DNA of 64,000 nt from Dugong dugon (GCA_030035585.1 CM057472.1:93059601-93123600), one strand, 5' to 3'; shown: positions 31,291-44,083, counted from the stretch's first letter. A program made the numbers and translations. Notes: generated by a model not told the origin, from the sequence alone.

Positions 31291-31748
31291 AGGGATTTCT
31301 ATGATGAGTAACAAATTCTCCAAAACTTAGGGGTTTAAAACAACACACATTTATTGTCTCAGTTTCTGTGGGTCAGGATTCCAGGCACAGTTTTCACAAG
31401 GCTGTAATCAAGATGTCGACCAGAAGTGGGTTGTCGTCAGAAACTTCACTGGGGAAGGATTTGCTACCGAGCTCCCTCTGGTTGTTTGCAGCATTCAGTT
31501 TCTTGCAGTTGTAGAATTTATGGTAGTTTGTTTCTTAAAAGCCTGTAAGGAAAAGAGAGAGAGAGAGAGAGAAATGAGGGCAAGTTTGCTAGCAAGACAG
31601 TCTTGTATAATGTAGTGTAATCAGTGGAGTACCATCACTTTCACAGGCTCTACTGGTTAGAAGCAAGTCACAAGTCCCACCCACACCGAAGGGCAGTGAA
31701 ACCCACAAGGTGAGATCACAGGGACCACCTTAAAGGCCGTTCTCCACA
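31291..31748 (-). mobile_element. Solo LTR, ERVL-MaLR-like
   Basis: Antisense LTR: GAGTAACAAATTC, TTTAAAACAACACACATTTATT (polyadenylation region in sense), TCTGTGGGTCAGGATTCC, an internal (GA)n run (31553-31573), ACTGGTTAGAAGCAAGTCAC and CTCCACA at the end. Same family as 44785-45283. No internal gene region attached. Confidence 0.7.
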
Positions 31749-33004
31749 GAGACTGAAACTTAGAAATAACAGAAAATACAAGATCCTGGTACCATAGTTC
31801 ATGTACCCAAATGGAGATCTTTTATCATTTTTATAGTTTGGAAAACATATTTGTATTAAAACAATACAAATTGTGGTTGCAAATTGAGATTTAATTTGTG
31901 GCTAAGTACGTACTAGAACTCTATCTTCCCTAGTCTCGCCTTCTGTATTAAGGAGTGTAGATGTACTCCTAGAAGACAGAATTTCAGGAATGGCAAAAAG
32001 GCTAAGAAAGTCTTCAAAATGATGTCCCTCAGGTGAATTCTGAAGATCTAACATTGATATACTAATCTATTTTTTTAAGGCTTTGATTTTTTTCTAAAGT
32101 TCCTTGAGAGAGGAGTACCATCTTGAGCTGCTATTGTTCTTTCACACCTTGGCCTGAAGAATGGATTTGATTAACAGGTTCCAGCAGACAAACAGTAAGA
32201 CAACATGAGAAAGAGTGCAGGAGAGAAAAACAGAAGTTTCCAAATGTTACTGTTTTACTTAGCTTTCTTTGTCTTCATATAACAGATTGTAGCATGTATA
32301 GATACTTACCTCTGATTACCTTTAGGTTAATTCCAGGCCCATAAGAATATGATTGTCAGTTAATATATTCCTCTGTTTATGCAACAGATAAGTCTATGGT
32401 GGGGGTGGGGGTGATGAAGGCAGTGTGGAGAGATAGGCATATAAACAGAAACTGTGATGTAAGCACATTGAGATAAATGCTATCTCTACTTGAGGCCAGC
32501 AAATAGAACAACGGGATTAAAAAGGCAAGGTAGCTAGATCCAACCTTAGTAATCCAGAAAGGCCTCAACAGCTGAGGATTTGCAGAATGGTCCAGCTGAT
32601 CACTGAGAGGGATTCAAACAAGATGAGCAAATACTAACTTCACACTTACGCTTCGTTTTTACGGGCTGGGAGATAACCCAGCTTTCTGATCCTAAGCACT
32701 AGAGAGAAACTTCTTGTGAAAAGCTTATGAAGACAGATTAAACAATCTTCTAGTGGTAGGATGTGGCTAAATTTTGCATTGCATCAGGTAACAGATCCTT
32801 TATAGAGGTGGGAACCTGAAATAAATGGAATCGTAAGACTAGAACCCCTTACTGCTGTTCACAGGACTCTTAAATATTTTTCAGACAAGGTCAGGGAAGC
32901 AAGTAAAATATTTTTGTCCAGTCAACTTATCTTGATCACCATTCATTTCAACAACATAAAATTATTTACATCATTCTGTGGTAATTAACATTCTATCTCA
33001 CCTA
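31749..33004. other. Unassigned sequence
   Basis: A G-rich run (GGGGGTGGGGGTG, about 32400-32413) is the only notable composition. No family recognised. Confidence 0.5.
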
Positions 33005-33055
33005 ACCACCTGTTGCCATTGAGTTGATTCCGACTCATGGTGACCCCATATGTGT
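33005..33055 (-). mobile_element. AfroSINE/RTE tail fragment
   Basis: ACCTGTTGCCATTGAGTTGATTCC, then GACTCATGGTGACCCC: the shared 3' end only. Confidence 0.75.
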
Positions 33056-33443
33056 CTAGTATTACTTTAAATAGCAATAGTTGAATTACTGATAGTAGTC
33101 ACCACTGGGGTTTGGTCTCTAGACAATAAAATCATCATAAAGCTTTCAGGGCTCTTTATTGTGGGCTGTCATTTGTTATCAGAAAAATTAAAAGACCCAG
33201 AATTCATACATTTCTAGAAAACATTAATACAATGATATCCAGTTTAATAGAGGGTGAAAGTCAAAATACTAATTAGTTCCTATCCCTATAAATGACTAAT
33301 TTCTACAATGTGTATCAGTGGAAACAAAGAGAGGTTAAGATAGTGAAACACTTGTCTCAAAAAATATGTTCATTCGTAGCAGTTTTTCCAAAGCCTAATT
33401 GGCTTATTAAGCATGAGAAAATAAAATGAACTTACCATAAATG

Positions 33444-33445
<2 letters not shown>
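33056..33445. other. Unassigned sequence
   Basis: Nothing recognised. Confidence 0.5.

Positions 33446-33502
<57 letters not shown>
33446..33502. repeat. (AT)n microsatellite, long
   Basis: About 26 AT units followed by ACACAC. A perfect AT run this long is self-complementary and could extrude as a hairpin. Confidence 0.97.
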
Positions 33503-33506
<4 letters not shown>

Positions 33507-33559
33507 GTACATAAAATGGACTTTTAATGAAACTACCTTTTGGACTTGAATAACTGACT

Positions 33560-34286
33560 GATGAATATCAAAGTCTACAGCCTTCAGTATGTATTACACC
33601 TCAACATAAAGTAACCAAAAATCCTCACAACTGGACCAATAAACCACATCATGATAAACAGAGAAAAGATTGAAGTTGTTAAGGATTTCAGTTTACTCAG
33701 ATTCACAATCAACACCCATGGAAGTAGCAGTCATGAATAAAATGCCATATTGCATTAAATAAATCTTCTGCAAAAACACTCTTCAAAGTGCTAAAAAGCA
33801 AAGATTTCACTTTGAGCACTAAGGTGCACTTAATTCAAGCCATGGTCTTTTCAATCACCTCATATGCTTTTGAAAGCTGGACAATGAATAAGGGAGACCA
33901 AAGAAGAATTGATACATTTGAATTATGGTGTTGGTGAAGAATATTGAACACACCATGGACTGCCAAGATAACGAACGGATTGTCTTGGAAGAAGTACAGA
34001 TAGAATGTTCCTTAGAAGTGAGGATGGTGAAACTTCATCTCACTGACTTTGGACATCTTATCAGGAGGGACCACCAATCCCTGGAGAAGGGCATCATACT
34101 TGATAAAGTTAAGGATTCAGTGAAAAAGAAAAAGACCCTCAACAAGCTGAATTGATGCAGTGACCACAACAATAGACTGAAACATGCCTACAATTGTGAG
34201 GATAGCTCAGGGCCAGGCAACGTGTTGTTTTATGGTATGTAAGACCACTATGAATTGGAACAGACTCAATGGTATCTAACAACAAC
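33560..34286 (+). mobile_element. RTE LINE 3' end
   Basis: Sense 727-bp copy from AAAGTCTACAGCCTTCAG through CCTCACAACTGGACCAAT, GATTGAAGTTGTTAAGG and ACCATGGACTGCC to the tail ATGAATTGGAACAGACTC and CTAACAACAAC. 5'-truncated just downstream of the RT active site. Confidence 0.93.
33925..34155 (+). pseudogene. RTE polyprotein fragment
   Basis: A 76-codon open piece containing HTMDCQ, VLEEVQIECSLEVRM and FGHLIRRD landmarks of the RTE C-terminal region. It stops before the natural end because of a premature TGA. No catalytic part present. Confidence 0.8.
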
Positions 34287-35338
34287 ACCACATTTTAAAA
34301 GATTCAGTTTTGGTTTAGCCATGTCATGATAGTTTCATTAACATAAACTTTAAATTTTCTAATAAAAGGTGACATTTCTCTTTGAGGCAGCTAGCCAGGA
34401 AATACACCTCTCCTGATCTTGTCCAATGCTTGTTTTATATACTAAATTGAGAAATCTGATTTTCTCTTTTAATTAGATAAGCTAAAACAGCGGGGAGGGT
34501 AGTCATTTTAAATATTTAAAAGTTTAGCAACTGTTTAATAGCAGATGTGTTCACCTTAATTGTATCCATAAAAGTGTTTTAGGAAAACCCCAAAGGCTGA
34601 AAAAGGGGATTAATTTATTTCCTCCTTTATTTTTCTTATTCCTCTATATTATTGTTATTACCATTATCATTACTGACATAGCTCTGCTTGGAATTTAGCT
34701 AAGTAGAGATCAACAAATCTGCGATTTAAACAGAATCTTTGGGAGGAAACATGGAGAATTTTTGTAAAATTCTCTACAAAATGTATTGGGATAGGCATGA
34801 AGTGAATATGATCTTAAAATACTTGAGAAATGATCAAATTTTACTACTAATGGGAAAAGAGGGAACAAAAATTATCCTTGCGTAAAAAGAGAACATCATA
34901 TATCATATAAAATAGCTCTATACTTTTATCCTTGGATCCATATGTTCTTCTCAAAGAAAACTGTGTGTAACAATTTAGCATTATTTAAACAGACGGAGAA
35001 GGGCTGGAAATTCCCTATAACAGCTAAGTAACTCCATTTATAAATTTATTATCAATAAATTTGTGTTTTCATTTCTAAGTCTTGTTCAATTCTATTTAAA
35101 AGTTGAATTGTATTTTAAATGTTTTAATGAAATATTAATGGTCAGTGTCAAGGAATACTAAAATTGCCTTATCCTTCAGAAATCAATTACTATTTTTAAA
35201 AATACCTTCCTCCAGTAAACTGCAAGGCCCTTGAGCACAAATGAATTAAAATTTTTATTTTTCCTTATTCTTCTACCTTATTATCTGATAATTGCTCAAT
35301 AATATATGTTACATACATATGTACACATACACTGTATT
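34287..35338. other. Unassigned AT-rich sequence
   Basis: No family recognised and no sustained frame. Confidence 0.5.
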
Positions 35339-36225
35339 TGTTGTCATTGTTATGGGCTATCAAGTCATTTCCGACTCATGGTGACCCTATGTATAACAGA
35401 ACAAAACAATTGTCGGTGCTGCACCAACCTCACAATCTTTGCTATATTTGATCCTATTGTTGTAGCCACTGTATCAATCCATCTCCTTGAGGGTCTTTCT
35501 CTTTTTCACTGACCCTCTGCTTTACCCAGCATGATGTCCTTCGCCAGGAACTAGTTTCTCCTAATATCATGTCCAAAGTACTTGAGATGAAGTCTTGCCA
35601 TCCTCACTCCTAAGGAGTATATTGGCTGTGCTCCTTCTAAGATTTGTTCATTCTTCTGGCAGTCCATGGTGTATTCAATATTCTTCTCCAATACCATAAT
35701 TCAAAGGCATCAATTCTTCTTCAGTCTTCCTTATTCATTGTCCATCTTTTGCTGAATGAGATGATTGAAAATACCATGGCTTGGGTCAGTCACACCTTAG
35801 TCCTCAAAGTGACATCTTTCCTTTAAAAATCTTTAAAGAGGTCTTATGCAGCAGATTTACCCAATACATCCTTTGAATTCCTAACTACTGCTTCCTTGGG
35901 CATTGATTGTGGATTCCAGTAAAATGAAATCCTTGACAACGGCAATCTTTCCTCCGTTTATCATGATATTGCGTATCGGTCCAATCGTGAGGATTTTTGT
36001 TTTCTTTTTGTTGAGATATAATCCATACTGAAGGCAGTAGTCTTTGATCTTCATCAGTAAGTGCTTCAGGTCCTCTTCACTTTCAGCATGCAAGGTTGTG
36101 TCATCTGCATATTGCAGGTTGTTAGTGAATCTTCTTTCAATCCTGATGCTGTGTTCTTCTAAATATAGTCCAGCATCTTGGATTATTTGCTCAGCATACA
36201 GATTGAATAAGTATGGAGAAAGACT
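35339..36225 (-). mobile_element. RTE LINE 3' part with RT segment
   Basis: Antisense 887-bp copy from the tail (TTGTTATGGGCTATCAAG) to TTGAATAAGTATGGAG. It covers the C-terminal region and extends into the RT palm. Confidence 0.93.
35881..36225 (-). pseudogene. RTE reverse transcriptase fragment
   Basis: A 116-codon open frame on the minus strand with the RT palm signature LSPYLFNLYAEQII followed by LQYADDTTL (catalytic YADD intact) and GLYLNKKKTKILT, the post-palm motif of RTE/BovB-type enzymes. It is cut off 5' of the first catalytic aspartate and loses frame downstream, so it is not functional. Confidence 0.88.
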
Positions 36226-36369
36226 CAACATATACTATATACATATAGATATATATTTATTATTAATATTATTGATAAAATATTTTAACAACATCTACCA
36301 CATGTTAATCAGCTCAAGCCATCAGATCTAATGTGGTAGTTATTCATGCTGAACACTAGCATTGCTGTT

Positions 36370-36720
36370 TCTCCTCTAGGCATCGGGTATAATTAGACTT
36401 TTTCACCTCTTCAAGTTAAACTTGGCCATGTTTTAGTTAATGTTATGAAAGCAGATATAATAGGTGTCATTTTTGGACAGAAATTGTTAAGCACATGTAT
36501 GCAATTGTCCATTGTCCATATGCCTTTTCCCCTACCACACCAATCAATGGCATTTCTAATATTGGTGATTTTATCAGCTGGCACTTAAGGATGGTATGGA
36601 TCAAAATCCTCTGCCAACCTGTGATGCACAGGTAGTAAGAGTGAGAATTAAATCTTTGCTACTATAGACCTCTGAAATGTTGGCTTTATGACTGCAGCAC
36701 ACTCTAACTCATCCTGACTA
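36370..36720 (+). mobile_element. Probable solo LTR, MaLR-like
   Basis: AACTTGGCCATGTTTTAG, GGTGTCATTTTTGGACAG, GAATTAAATCTTTGCTAC and a terminal GACTGCAGCACACTC, CATCCTGACTA follow the order of an old mammalian LTR. The start is uncertain. Confidence 0.45.
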
Positions 36721-36939
36721 GTGGTTAACAAGAAAAACCAAACAGTTGCCGTCAAGTTGATTCTGACTTATGGCAACCCCATGTGTTACCAGGTACAACT
36801 GCTTCATTGGTTTTTGTTGCCTGTAATCTTTACAGAAACAGTTTACCAGGACTTTTCTCTTTGGTGCTGTTGGATGGGTTCAAACTGCCAACCTTTAGGT
36901 TAGGAGCCGATCACAAACCACTGGCATCACCTAGACTCC
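36721..36939 (-). mobile_element. AfroSINE, long form
   Basis: Tail AAAACCAAACAGTTGCCGTC on the left; long-form middle near 36810-36870; head GGAGTCTAGGTGATGCC on the right. TGACTA at 36715-36720 and 36940-36945 flanks it, placing it at the end of the preceding LTR. Confidence 0.92.
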
Positions 36940-37185
36940 TGACTAACAATTAGTACTTACAAAAAAAAAAAAAAAAACCCAAAAACTACCTTGTTTTAAA
37001 AATGTTAATTTAATTCCACTGAATGACATAAGTACTACTTGATTATCAACTTTGGGCATAATATTTTTCTATTAAGTCTAGTATGGCTAAAGAGAAATAC
37101 ATAGGGTTAGTCTTTGTGGTTAATAGGTATACACGTTTACCAATATTTACCAACACCAGCAAAATTTTCTGGGAAACTTACCATA

Positions 37186-37583
37186 TACATTAGTTTTCTA
37201 GAGCTGCCCCAAGAAAGTACCACAACGTAGGCAGCTTTAAACAACAGAAGTTTATTGTTTCACAGTTCTGGAGGCTAGTATGTTGAATTCAGGCTGTTGG
37301 CAAGGTCATGTTCTTTCTCCAAAGGTTTTATGGGAAGAGTATTTCTTGTCTCTTAGCTACTAATACCACCGGGCATTTCTTCGTGTTTTTGACTTGTTGG
37401 TGTACCTTCACATGTTATCTTCTTCCTGTTTGACCCACCCTACTCTAATATGACCCACCTTACTTTAATATGCTAACTTAATTAATAACATCTTAAAACA
37501 TCTTGTTTTCAAGAAAAGTCACATTCACAGGTACCAGGATTTAGGACTTCAACGTATGTTTTAAGGGACACAAATCCATAACA
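37186..37583 (-). mobile_element. 3' LTR of MaLR provirus
   Basis: Antisense MLT1A-like LTR: TACATTAGTTTTCTAGAGC, AACAACAGAAGTTTATTG, CACAGTTCTGGAGGCTAG, AAAAGTCACATTCACAGG, GGACACAAATCCATAACA. It pairs with 38986-39339 to bound a provirus. Confidence 0.85.
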
Positions 37584-38962
37584 GTCTACCCTCTGGACCT
37601 CAAAAAATCAGTCCTTCCCACATACAAAATACCTTCACTCTACTCTAGCATCTGCAAAGTCTTAACCCATTCAAGCATCAACATAAGTCTAAAATCTTAT
37701 ATTCTAAATTATCTAAAGCAGGTAAGTGTAAGACTCTGGGCATGGTCCACCTTGAGGTAATTTCCTATAAAATCTAGAATACAAGTAATCTACTTCCAAA
37801 ATTAAATGGTATATAGACATAGGGTGTACACTCACAATTCAAAAGAAGAAATAAAGAATGGAGGAAAAGAAGTTGTCCCGAGTTACCACAAGTACGAAAC
37901 TAAGCAGACAAAAATTTATTAGATTTCAGATTCTAATGCTTGAACATAACCCTCTGCATGGCAGCCCTATCCCCATGACCCTGAAAGGTGTCCCCATCCC
38001 ATCTGTCCTGGGCAGTGGCCCCACCCTGCAGGCCCGCCTCTGCCATAGGTTCTGTAGGTTCACTGGGGTGGTAGCCCAGTTTTCCTGGCTGACCTGGGCA
38101 ATGACTCTTCCTCTCTTCTCTTGATAATGACCTTTTCTTCCAGAACTGAGAAACTGGTGACCCTACCCTCCGGAACCATACTGGCAGTCCTACCAGTCTC
38201 AGAAATTAGTTTTGGATGATCCCTTCCTTTTCTTGAAGGAATCAGATGTTTGCAGCCCAGCAGCTCCATTGGCCCATTTTCTGCCTGTGGAATTCCAGTA
38301 GTCTGAGAGCCTTACTTCATTTTGTTCAAGTCTGTCCCCTCTTGTCTAAGCTCTTAGTAATTCTGTTGACATGGTTGATTGGATCCACTTAATCTCATTA
38401 GCAAAACTTTATCCAGCCACACCCTTGTTGTCCTATTCCTAGCAGGCTTTCTCATTTTTTACAATTTGGGTAGGGTGAGAATTTTCTAAATTTTCAAGTT
38501 CCTGTTCCTTTTTGCTTAACAGTTCATTCCAAAATTTATATTTTTCCTCTCTAAACTTTCCTTTGATAAATATCAAGGTTTATCACTTTCTAGTTCTACT
38601 TTCAGTATAATATTTAAACATAATTTATCCAAGTTCTTTGCCACTTCATAACAAGGATCATCTTTACTTCAGTGTCCAATAGTATGTTCATTATTTCCTT
38701 TTTAAGGCCTCACCAGATGCACATTTAATGTCCACATATCTGGCAACATTCTGTTCACTATGATAGAAGCTTTCTCAGGCCTCAGCAGAATTGCCTTCTG
38801 GTGAAGGCAATGAATAGGATTATTGTCCATAATTCTAAGCAATAACAATAATAAAACTCTATAAGGCAACCTAGGCTCTTATTATCAAACACATAAAATT
38901 TCTTCTAGCTTCTACCGAATTCCAGACCACTTCCTCATTTTAGATGTTTCTTAGAGCATCAT

Positions 38963-38980
38963 CTCCACTTCTTGGTACCA
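38963..38980 (-). other. Primer binding site, tRNA-Leu type
   Basis: Read on the minus strand this is TGGTACCAAGAAGTGGAG, close to the complement of the 3' end of tRNA-Leu (TGGTACCAGGAGTGGGG). It lies 5 bases inside the 5' LTR, the expected place. ERVL and MaLR elements are known to use tRNA-Leu. Confidence 0.8.
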
Positions 38981-38985
38981 AATTC

Positions 38986-39339
38986 TGTTTTATTTTCCTA
39001 GTGCTGCTGTAACACAAATACCACAGTTCAGGAGACTAGAAGTCTGAATTCAGAATATGCCTCTAGGGGGAGGTCTTCTTTGTGCATTTCAGTTTCTGGT
39101 AGCTAGCAATCCTTGGAGTTCTTGGACTGGTAGAGACATCTGCCTCCATTGTCATCAGATAGAGTCCTATCTTCCTCCTTTACGTGCTTCCTTTTATAAT
39201 GCAGGAGTGATTAGGTTTAGGAAGCACTCTACACAAATATGGCCTCATTAAGATAACACAGAAAGCTTTATTTCCAAATAGAATTATAGGGATCAGGACT
39301 CCAGCATATACTTTGAGGGACACAGTTAAATCCAAAACA
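38986..39339 (-). mobile_element. 5' LTR of MaLR provirus
   Basis: TGTTTTATTTTCCTAGTGC, GTAACACAAATACCACAG, ATTTCCAAATAGAATTATAG, GGGACACAGTTAAATCC, AAAACA. Same family as 37186-37583 but with an internal shortening of about 40 bp. Confidence 0.83.
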
Positions 39340-41423
39340 GTCTAAAATGGAAACATGACTGATAAGTTTGAGGAACAACAAAATGTGACTGGAGGAGGGT
39401 ACGTGAAGAAGAGAGAAACCAGAAGCAAGGTAAAAGAAGTGACTGAAGTTCAAATCATTTAGAGCCTAATTGAATTTTAGGTTCCACTGGGATTAAAATG
39501 AGGAATCACTAAAGAGTTTTTCACAGGAGTGTGCCGGCAACCTCAGGAAAGAAATCTGGGGAGAGATTCATCCCAGCATTGTACAGTTTGGCAATGAATG
39601 ATTCTGTAACTTGCTTGAGTGATGTGCTGATGCATTGAAAAGACACTTTATTAAGTCATTAAAACCCAGTCAACACGCAAATGACAACAGAACAATAACA
39701 ATATAAATTCCCACTGCCTGCCTCATGTCCTAACATCACATTCAAAGTATTTTTTTACAATGGGGTTGTTTGTCCAGAGATGTTGTTTTGTTGACCTCAC
39801 TTGTGAGTTCTCTCTTTTAGTGTGTTGTCACCAGTATTGTCATCATTGAGGTTTCTTCAACTGTCAACATTTACTCAAATGATCTTTCCTAGTCATCAAG
39901 GTTTAGTAAAACTCTCAAGTTAACACATATAAAATCTTACCTAGTCCCTGAATTAATTTATTTAATTATTTGTTAAACACATATTTTATATCCCATTGTA
40001 TCCAGGTGGTACTAGAGCCAGATGAGCTGATTCTGCTTTAAGCTATGACAATGATTTCCCTACCTAACTTACACACTTCCTTTGTTCCTTTCTTCCTTTC
40101 TCCATCTCTCCCTTCTTTCTTTCCTTCCTGTCTACCTTTCTTTCCCCCCTAAATATTTCTGATCATTTTTAATATGCCCAGCATAGTGTTAAATGCTGAT
40201 GAACCGCATACACTAACTGAGCAACCAATCCATTCAGGGAGACAGGAAATGCCCTAATGTGTTTTAGAAAGATCACTCAATCTATTATCAATATTTGGTT
40301 TGTATTCTCCAATAATACAACTGATCTTTCTCTAAGCCAAAAAGTCAGGTAAATGTCCTTGAAATAACTCCTGTCAAACAGTAGGTAAATGGTAAAGTTG
40401 TCTTGAAGCGGGTGGGGATAGAGACAAATATGATCTCCATGTGCCACTCCAAGTGAGGTTCTGTCCTCAAAAGCAGGAATTGCACGGTGCAGGACTCTGC
40501 CTTTTCAGTAATTAAGAATAGGAAAGATAGAAGTCGGCATTCCTACCCCAAATGAGCAACAGGCTTGTCTCTCACTTCATTTTTTCATGCCTATCAATGT
40601 AACATAATATAGTTTGAGGCCCAGGAAGCTGAGTTATCAGGTAACCCACCAAAGAAAGGTGTTTAGTGAGACTCACCAGATTTGGTGGTGATCTTGAACT
40701 ACACATGACATACTCCTTATTTCCTCAGTTCGAATTACAGGATCACTCACTCCACAGAAGTTTTGGAGCATTTTGAAACCTTATTCTAGTCTCTATTTCC
40801 AGTATATGTTTTTTCTTTTTTTGAAAGATAATACAGACTTTTTCAAATTTCTAAGCTATATACACAATGATGGATTAGAAATGTTGGCTCCAGAAAATGC
40901 CAACATTACTGTCAACTAATTCCACATTCATTCCCTTAGGCTTAACTATTTATACAATGATAGAAGCTTGGGACACCCCTTCCCCATTGTTAACTACTCC
41001 CTTTTGCCCTGTTTTTGTTTTCTTGTTGTTGTTGTTCTGCACTACTCAGATATTTTGCCTTTAATATGTTTTTAGTTTATCAATACTTCTTTAATCATTA
41101 CCATTATAACACACGGTGCCTGTTCCTTCATCTTACTTACAATTGTACAGGAATACAGAGGGTTGTATAATTCTGCAAGATCGTCTGACAGATTAATCTT
41201 GTAAACAGTTGTAAAATACATTGATTATAAGAGAATGTAAATTCTGATGCTAAAGTGAACCTTACTATAGTCAGACGATAAATAGGAAAAAAAGCTAGAA
41301 CACAGCTAAGAACTTTAGATATGCAGAAATTGGTCCAATTTTACTCAAGTTCTGGAGTATCTTTTTCTCTCTAAACCAACTAAACACAAGTTGAGGACTT
41401 ATTGTGTCTTATGGCATCAATCA
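39340..41423. other. Unassigned sequence with pyrimidine tract
   Basis: A C/T-rich tract (about 40075-40150: TTCCTTT, CTTCTTTC and CCTTCC units) is the main feature. 40165-40290 contains TTTTAGAAAGATCACTC, a landmark of an old mammalian repeat, too short to assign. Confidence 0.5.
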
Positions 41424-41586
41424 GGAACCCTGGTAGCTCAGTGGTTAAGAGATTGGCTGCTAACTAAATGGTCAGCAGTCCAAATCCACAAGCCTCTCCT
41501 TGGAAACCCTACTGTTCTACTCTGTCCTACATGGTTGCTATGAATTGGAATTGACTCAGAGACAATGGGTTTGCCAATGGGTATAG
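41424..41586 (+). mobile_element. AfroSINE, short form
   Basis: Head GGAACCCTGGTAGCTCAGTGG, GCTGCTAACTAAATGGTCAG, tail ATGAATTGGAATTGACTC. The B box is degraded. A possible diverged target repeat ATCAATCA/ATCAATTA lies outside. Confidence 0.94.
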
Positions 41587-43699
41587 GATCAATTATGTGG
41601 CATAAGGGTTGTGAAACTGGTGTGGTCAAGCAGGAATCAAAAGAGCGGGGAGTTGCAAAACTAAATTTTCAAAGAATACAGCGAGAAAAGGTACTCTAAT
41701 GATGGCAAGTATATCAAACTAGAAGACATGGGCATTTGATTTTAAGAGATAAGATAACTGTGCGGAAATGTTGTGAAGAAACTTTGACCTCCCCCAGCGT
41801 AGCTGAATCTGTAAGCGGCATGGAAGCAGAAATAAGTGTTTCTGTTAATTTGTGTTACAATAGCCAGTTTTTGGTTTGGGTTTTGAAATAGGTCTAAGAT
41901 GCTCTGAAAAATAATAGTTATAGGGGTGATATTTGTAATTTTCCTAACAAAGATTTAGACAAGATGAATTATTTTAGCCTAACTTGCAGGGCCAGATATT
42001 TGATGTTCCAGATTCCTTGGACTCTCTCTACTGCTGTTGTTGGAAAGATAAGCAAACAAGCAAATTAATTCCATTTTGGAGAAAGGTTTCTGAAGTTCTC
42101 TGAAATTATTTTACTTTATAAACTAATTAAAAAAGTGTCTCTCATTTGGTCAATGCTCACTCCCACTAATAATAATTATTGAAATAGTGCCTCCATGCAA
42201 GGATGTCAAAACATTTTACATATAAATCAATTCTTCCCAGGGTTTTACAAATAACCATTAAAAATGAAGTGCCCTAGAGAAATAAAAAGCAATATTGTGC
42301 AGTCAATATTTTTGTGATTTATATGAGAAAATTTTGGCCTCCAGTTACACTTCTAATCTTAAGATGATAAACTTTAAGATGACTGTATGTTTCTCCTACA
42401 GATCAATTTAAAAGAAGAACAACTTATAACATGTTTCTCATTTATCTTACCATTTCCGAACCCATGATGAGCTCCATTATGCTTTTCATCACTCCCCCTC
42501 TCACCTCATTCTTTATCCTCCTTCACTAAACATTCCACCACATACCTCAGTACAACTTTCTTTACGTAAAGATGCTTAAGATACTTGTATCTCGACACAA
42601 GAACCCTTAAAATCTATTATACATTATCAGTTTTGCAAAGCCAGGATGGATAACGTACTCGTACACCTCACTAATTCTTTCTTAAGGTAGCATGGCTAGA
42701 GATTATTACCAGGGTAGGTAATACTAGATACAAGGTATCTGGCTGCCTGAATCTAGCATCTTCAACTTATCAAAATATGTTACTACATTGCGTTCTGTGA
42801 ATTAACCAGTGGTAAGTACTGTGTGTTTTATAATTTCTTTGGTTTGGACCATTTGCTTAAAATCATGTATAAAAAAATTTCCAAATGCATTCTAATTTCA
42901 AAATCAGCAGTGGTAAGCCTTTCTCTTTAAAAGAGAAAGTCCATTCCAATTAAAAAAAAAATTATGTTTTAATAACATAGTTAAGAGAAAAGCCTGATTT
43001 AAAAATATCAGTGTTTAGATGAGTACAAAAAGGAAAAAACAAAATAAAAACAACCCTACTTTTGTGCTGTGAACTATTTTAACTAAGGCTTTGGCCAATC
43101 AAACGTGAAAGCAGAATTGATACTCTAGGACTTAGAAGCAGCATGATTCCATTTGGCAAGTTCAGGTCAACTACATTTCCCTATCATATGGTCACATAAA
43201 CCTCCCTGAAATAGCTTGTCTATGTAAATGTTAATGAATGTTAGCATGAACACAACTCATTTGGGACACAATGTTATTTTTTTTTTTGTATTTCAAGCAT
43301 TGTTGGTCTGATGATAAAAAATTTAAACTTAGTTAAAATAAAAGTTAATGGAATTACGTATTTCTAATTAAAGAGATGCACCTAGGAAATCTACATATAA
43401 CCCCAAATGTTTTCTTGCAATTGAACTACACTTCCATTAATTAATTTTCATTAATGTAAGATTAGAGAGAGGCCATATTTCAATTGCCCTTTCATCACAA
43501 GTGGAGACCCATGGTCTACCTCTTTGAAATTGTCATACTAAGTAATTATATATTGATGAATTACATATTTGAATCATTGCCAATGACCTTTAATAATAGT
43601 GTACCAAAATTTTAATACCTTTAGTCTTTGAAAAATCTGTTACATTAGTTATTTATTTATTCTCCATGCTTTCTATGTAGAATTGCTGACAGAAAAAGT
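41587..43699. other. Unassigned AT-rich sequence
   Basis: About 2.1 kb with no recognised repeat and no open frame above 60 codons. A T run lies near 43279-43288. This is the longest stretch free of recent insertions besides 55.1-58.2 kb. Confidence 0.5.
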
Positions 43700-43830
43700 A
43701 GTGAACAAGAAGTTAGAAGAACTGGATTCTAGTTCCAGGTCTGACGTTACTTTCTGATGTGAACATAATCAAATGTACTGAGCTCTCCTTAAATTTATAT
43801 TTTCTCATTTGCAAAACAGAACAGTGGGAA
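43700..43830 (+). mobile_element. Possible MIR SINE
   Basis: GAACTGGATTCTAGTTCCAGG and TTTCTCATTTGCAAAACAGA are in MIR order and spacing. Weak. Confidence 0.45.
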
Positions 43831-43885
43831 TGTATTGAAGCCTCTGACTCGTTGGTCACCAAATCCATTTATACTTCCTAGTGGG

Positions 43886-43935
43886 CATAAACCAAAAAAA
43901 TCCATCGCTGTCGAGTGGATTCTGATTTATATTTC
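43886..43935 (-). mobile_element. AfroSINE tail fragment
   Basis: ATAAACCAAAAAAATCC followed by ATCGCTGTCGAGTGGATTC: only the SINE 3' tail. Confidence 0.7.
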
Positions 43936-44083
43936 TGGTTCCTTTGCAGTTACATGTGATCGAGTGACTAGTTTTTAGTCAAAGGAATCTTTGCATAAAT
44001 TATATATGCCAATTTGAGACACTACTCGTAAAATCCTCTCTTATACAATACTCAATTCTTTTTCCCTTTCTATGGCAACCTTA

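Larger units (their letters stand above)
37186..39339 (-). mobile_element. Two-LTR MaLR (MLT1-type) endogenous retrovirus-like element
   Basis: A 2.15 kb element on the minus strand with both LTRs and a 1.4 kb internal region. The internal part matches MaLR internal sequence (TCCTTCCCACATACAAAATACC, CAAAGTCTTAACCCATTC, ACATGGTTGATTGGATCC). It has no gag, pol or env frame, as is normal for MaLR, which relied on a helper ERVL. A tRNA-Leu-type primer site lies next to the 5' LTR. The two LTRs differ by many substitutions and indels, so insertion is ancient. A 5-bp target duplication could not be recognised. Confidence 0.85.

Noticed and set aside
37186-39350. GTCTA following both LTRs as a target duplication of the provirus
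   Set aside because: One occurrence is inside the element next to the left LTR, so it cannot be a flanking duplication; the outer flanks do not match.
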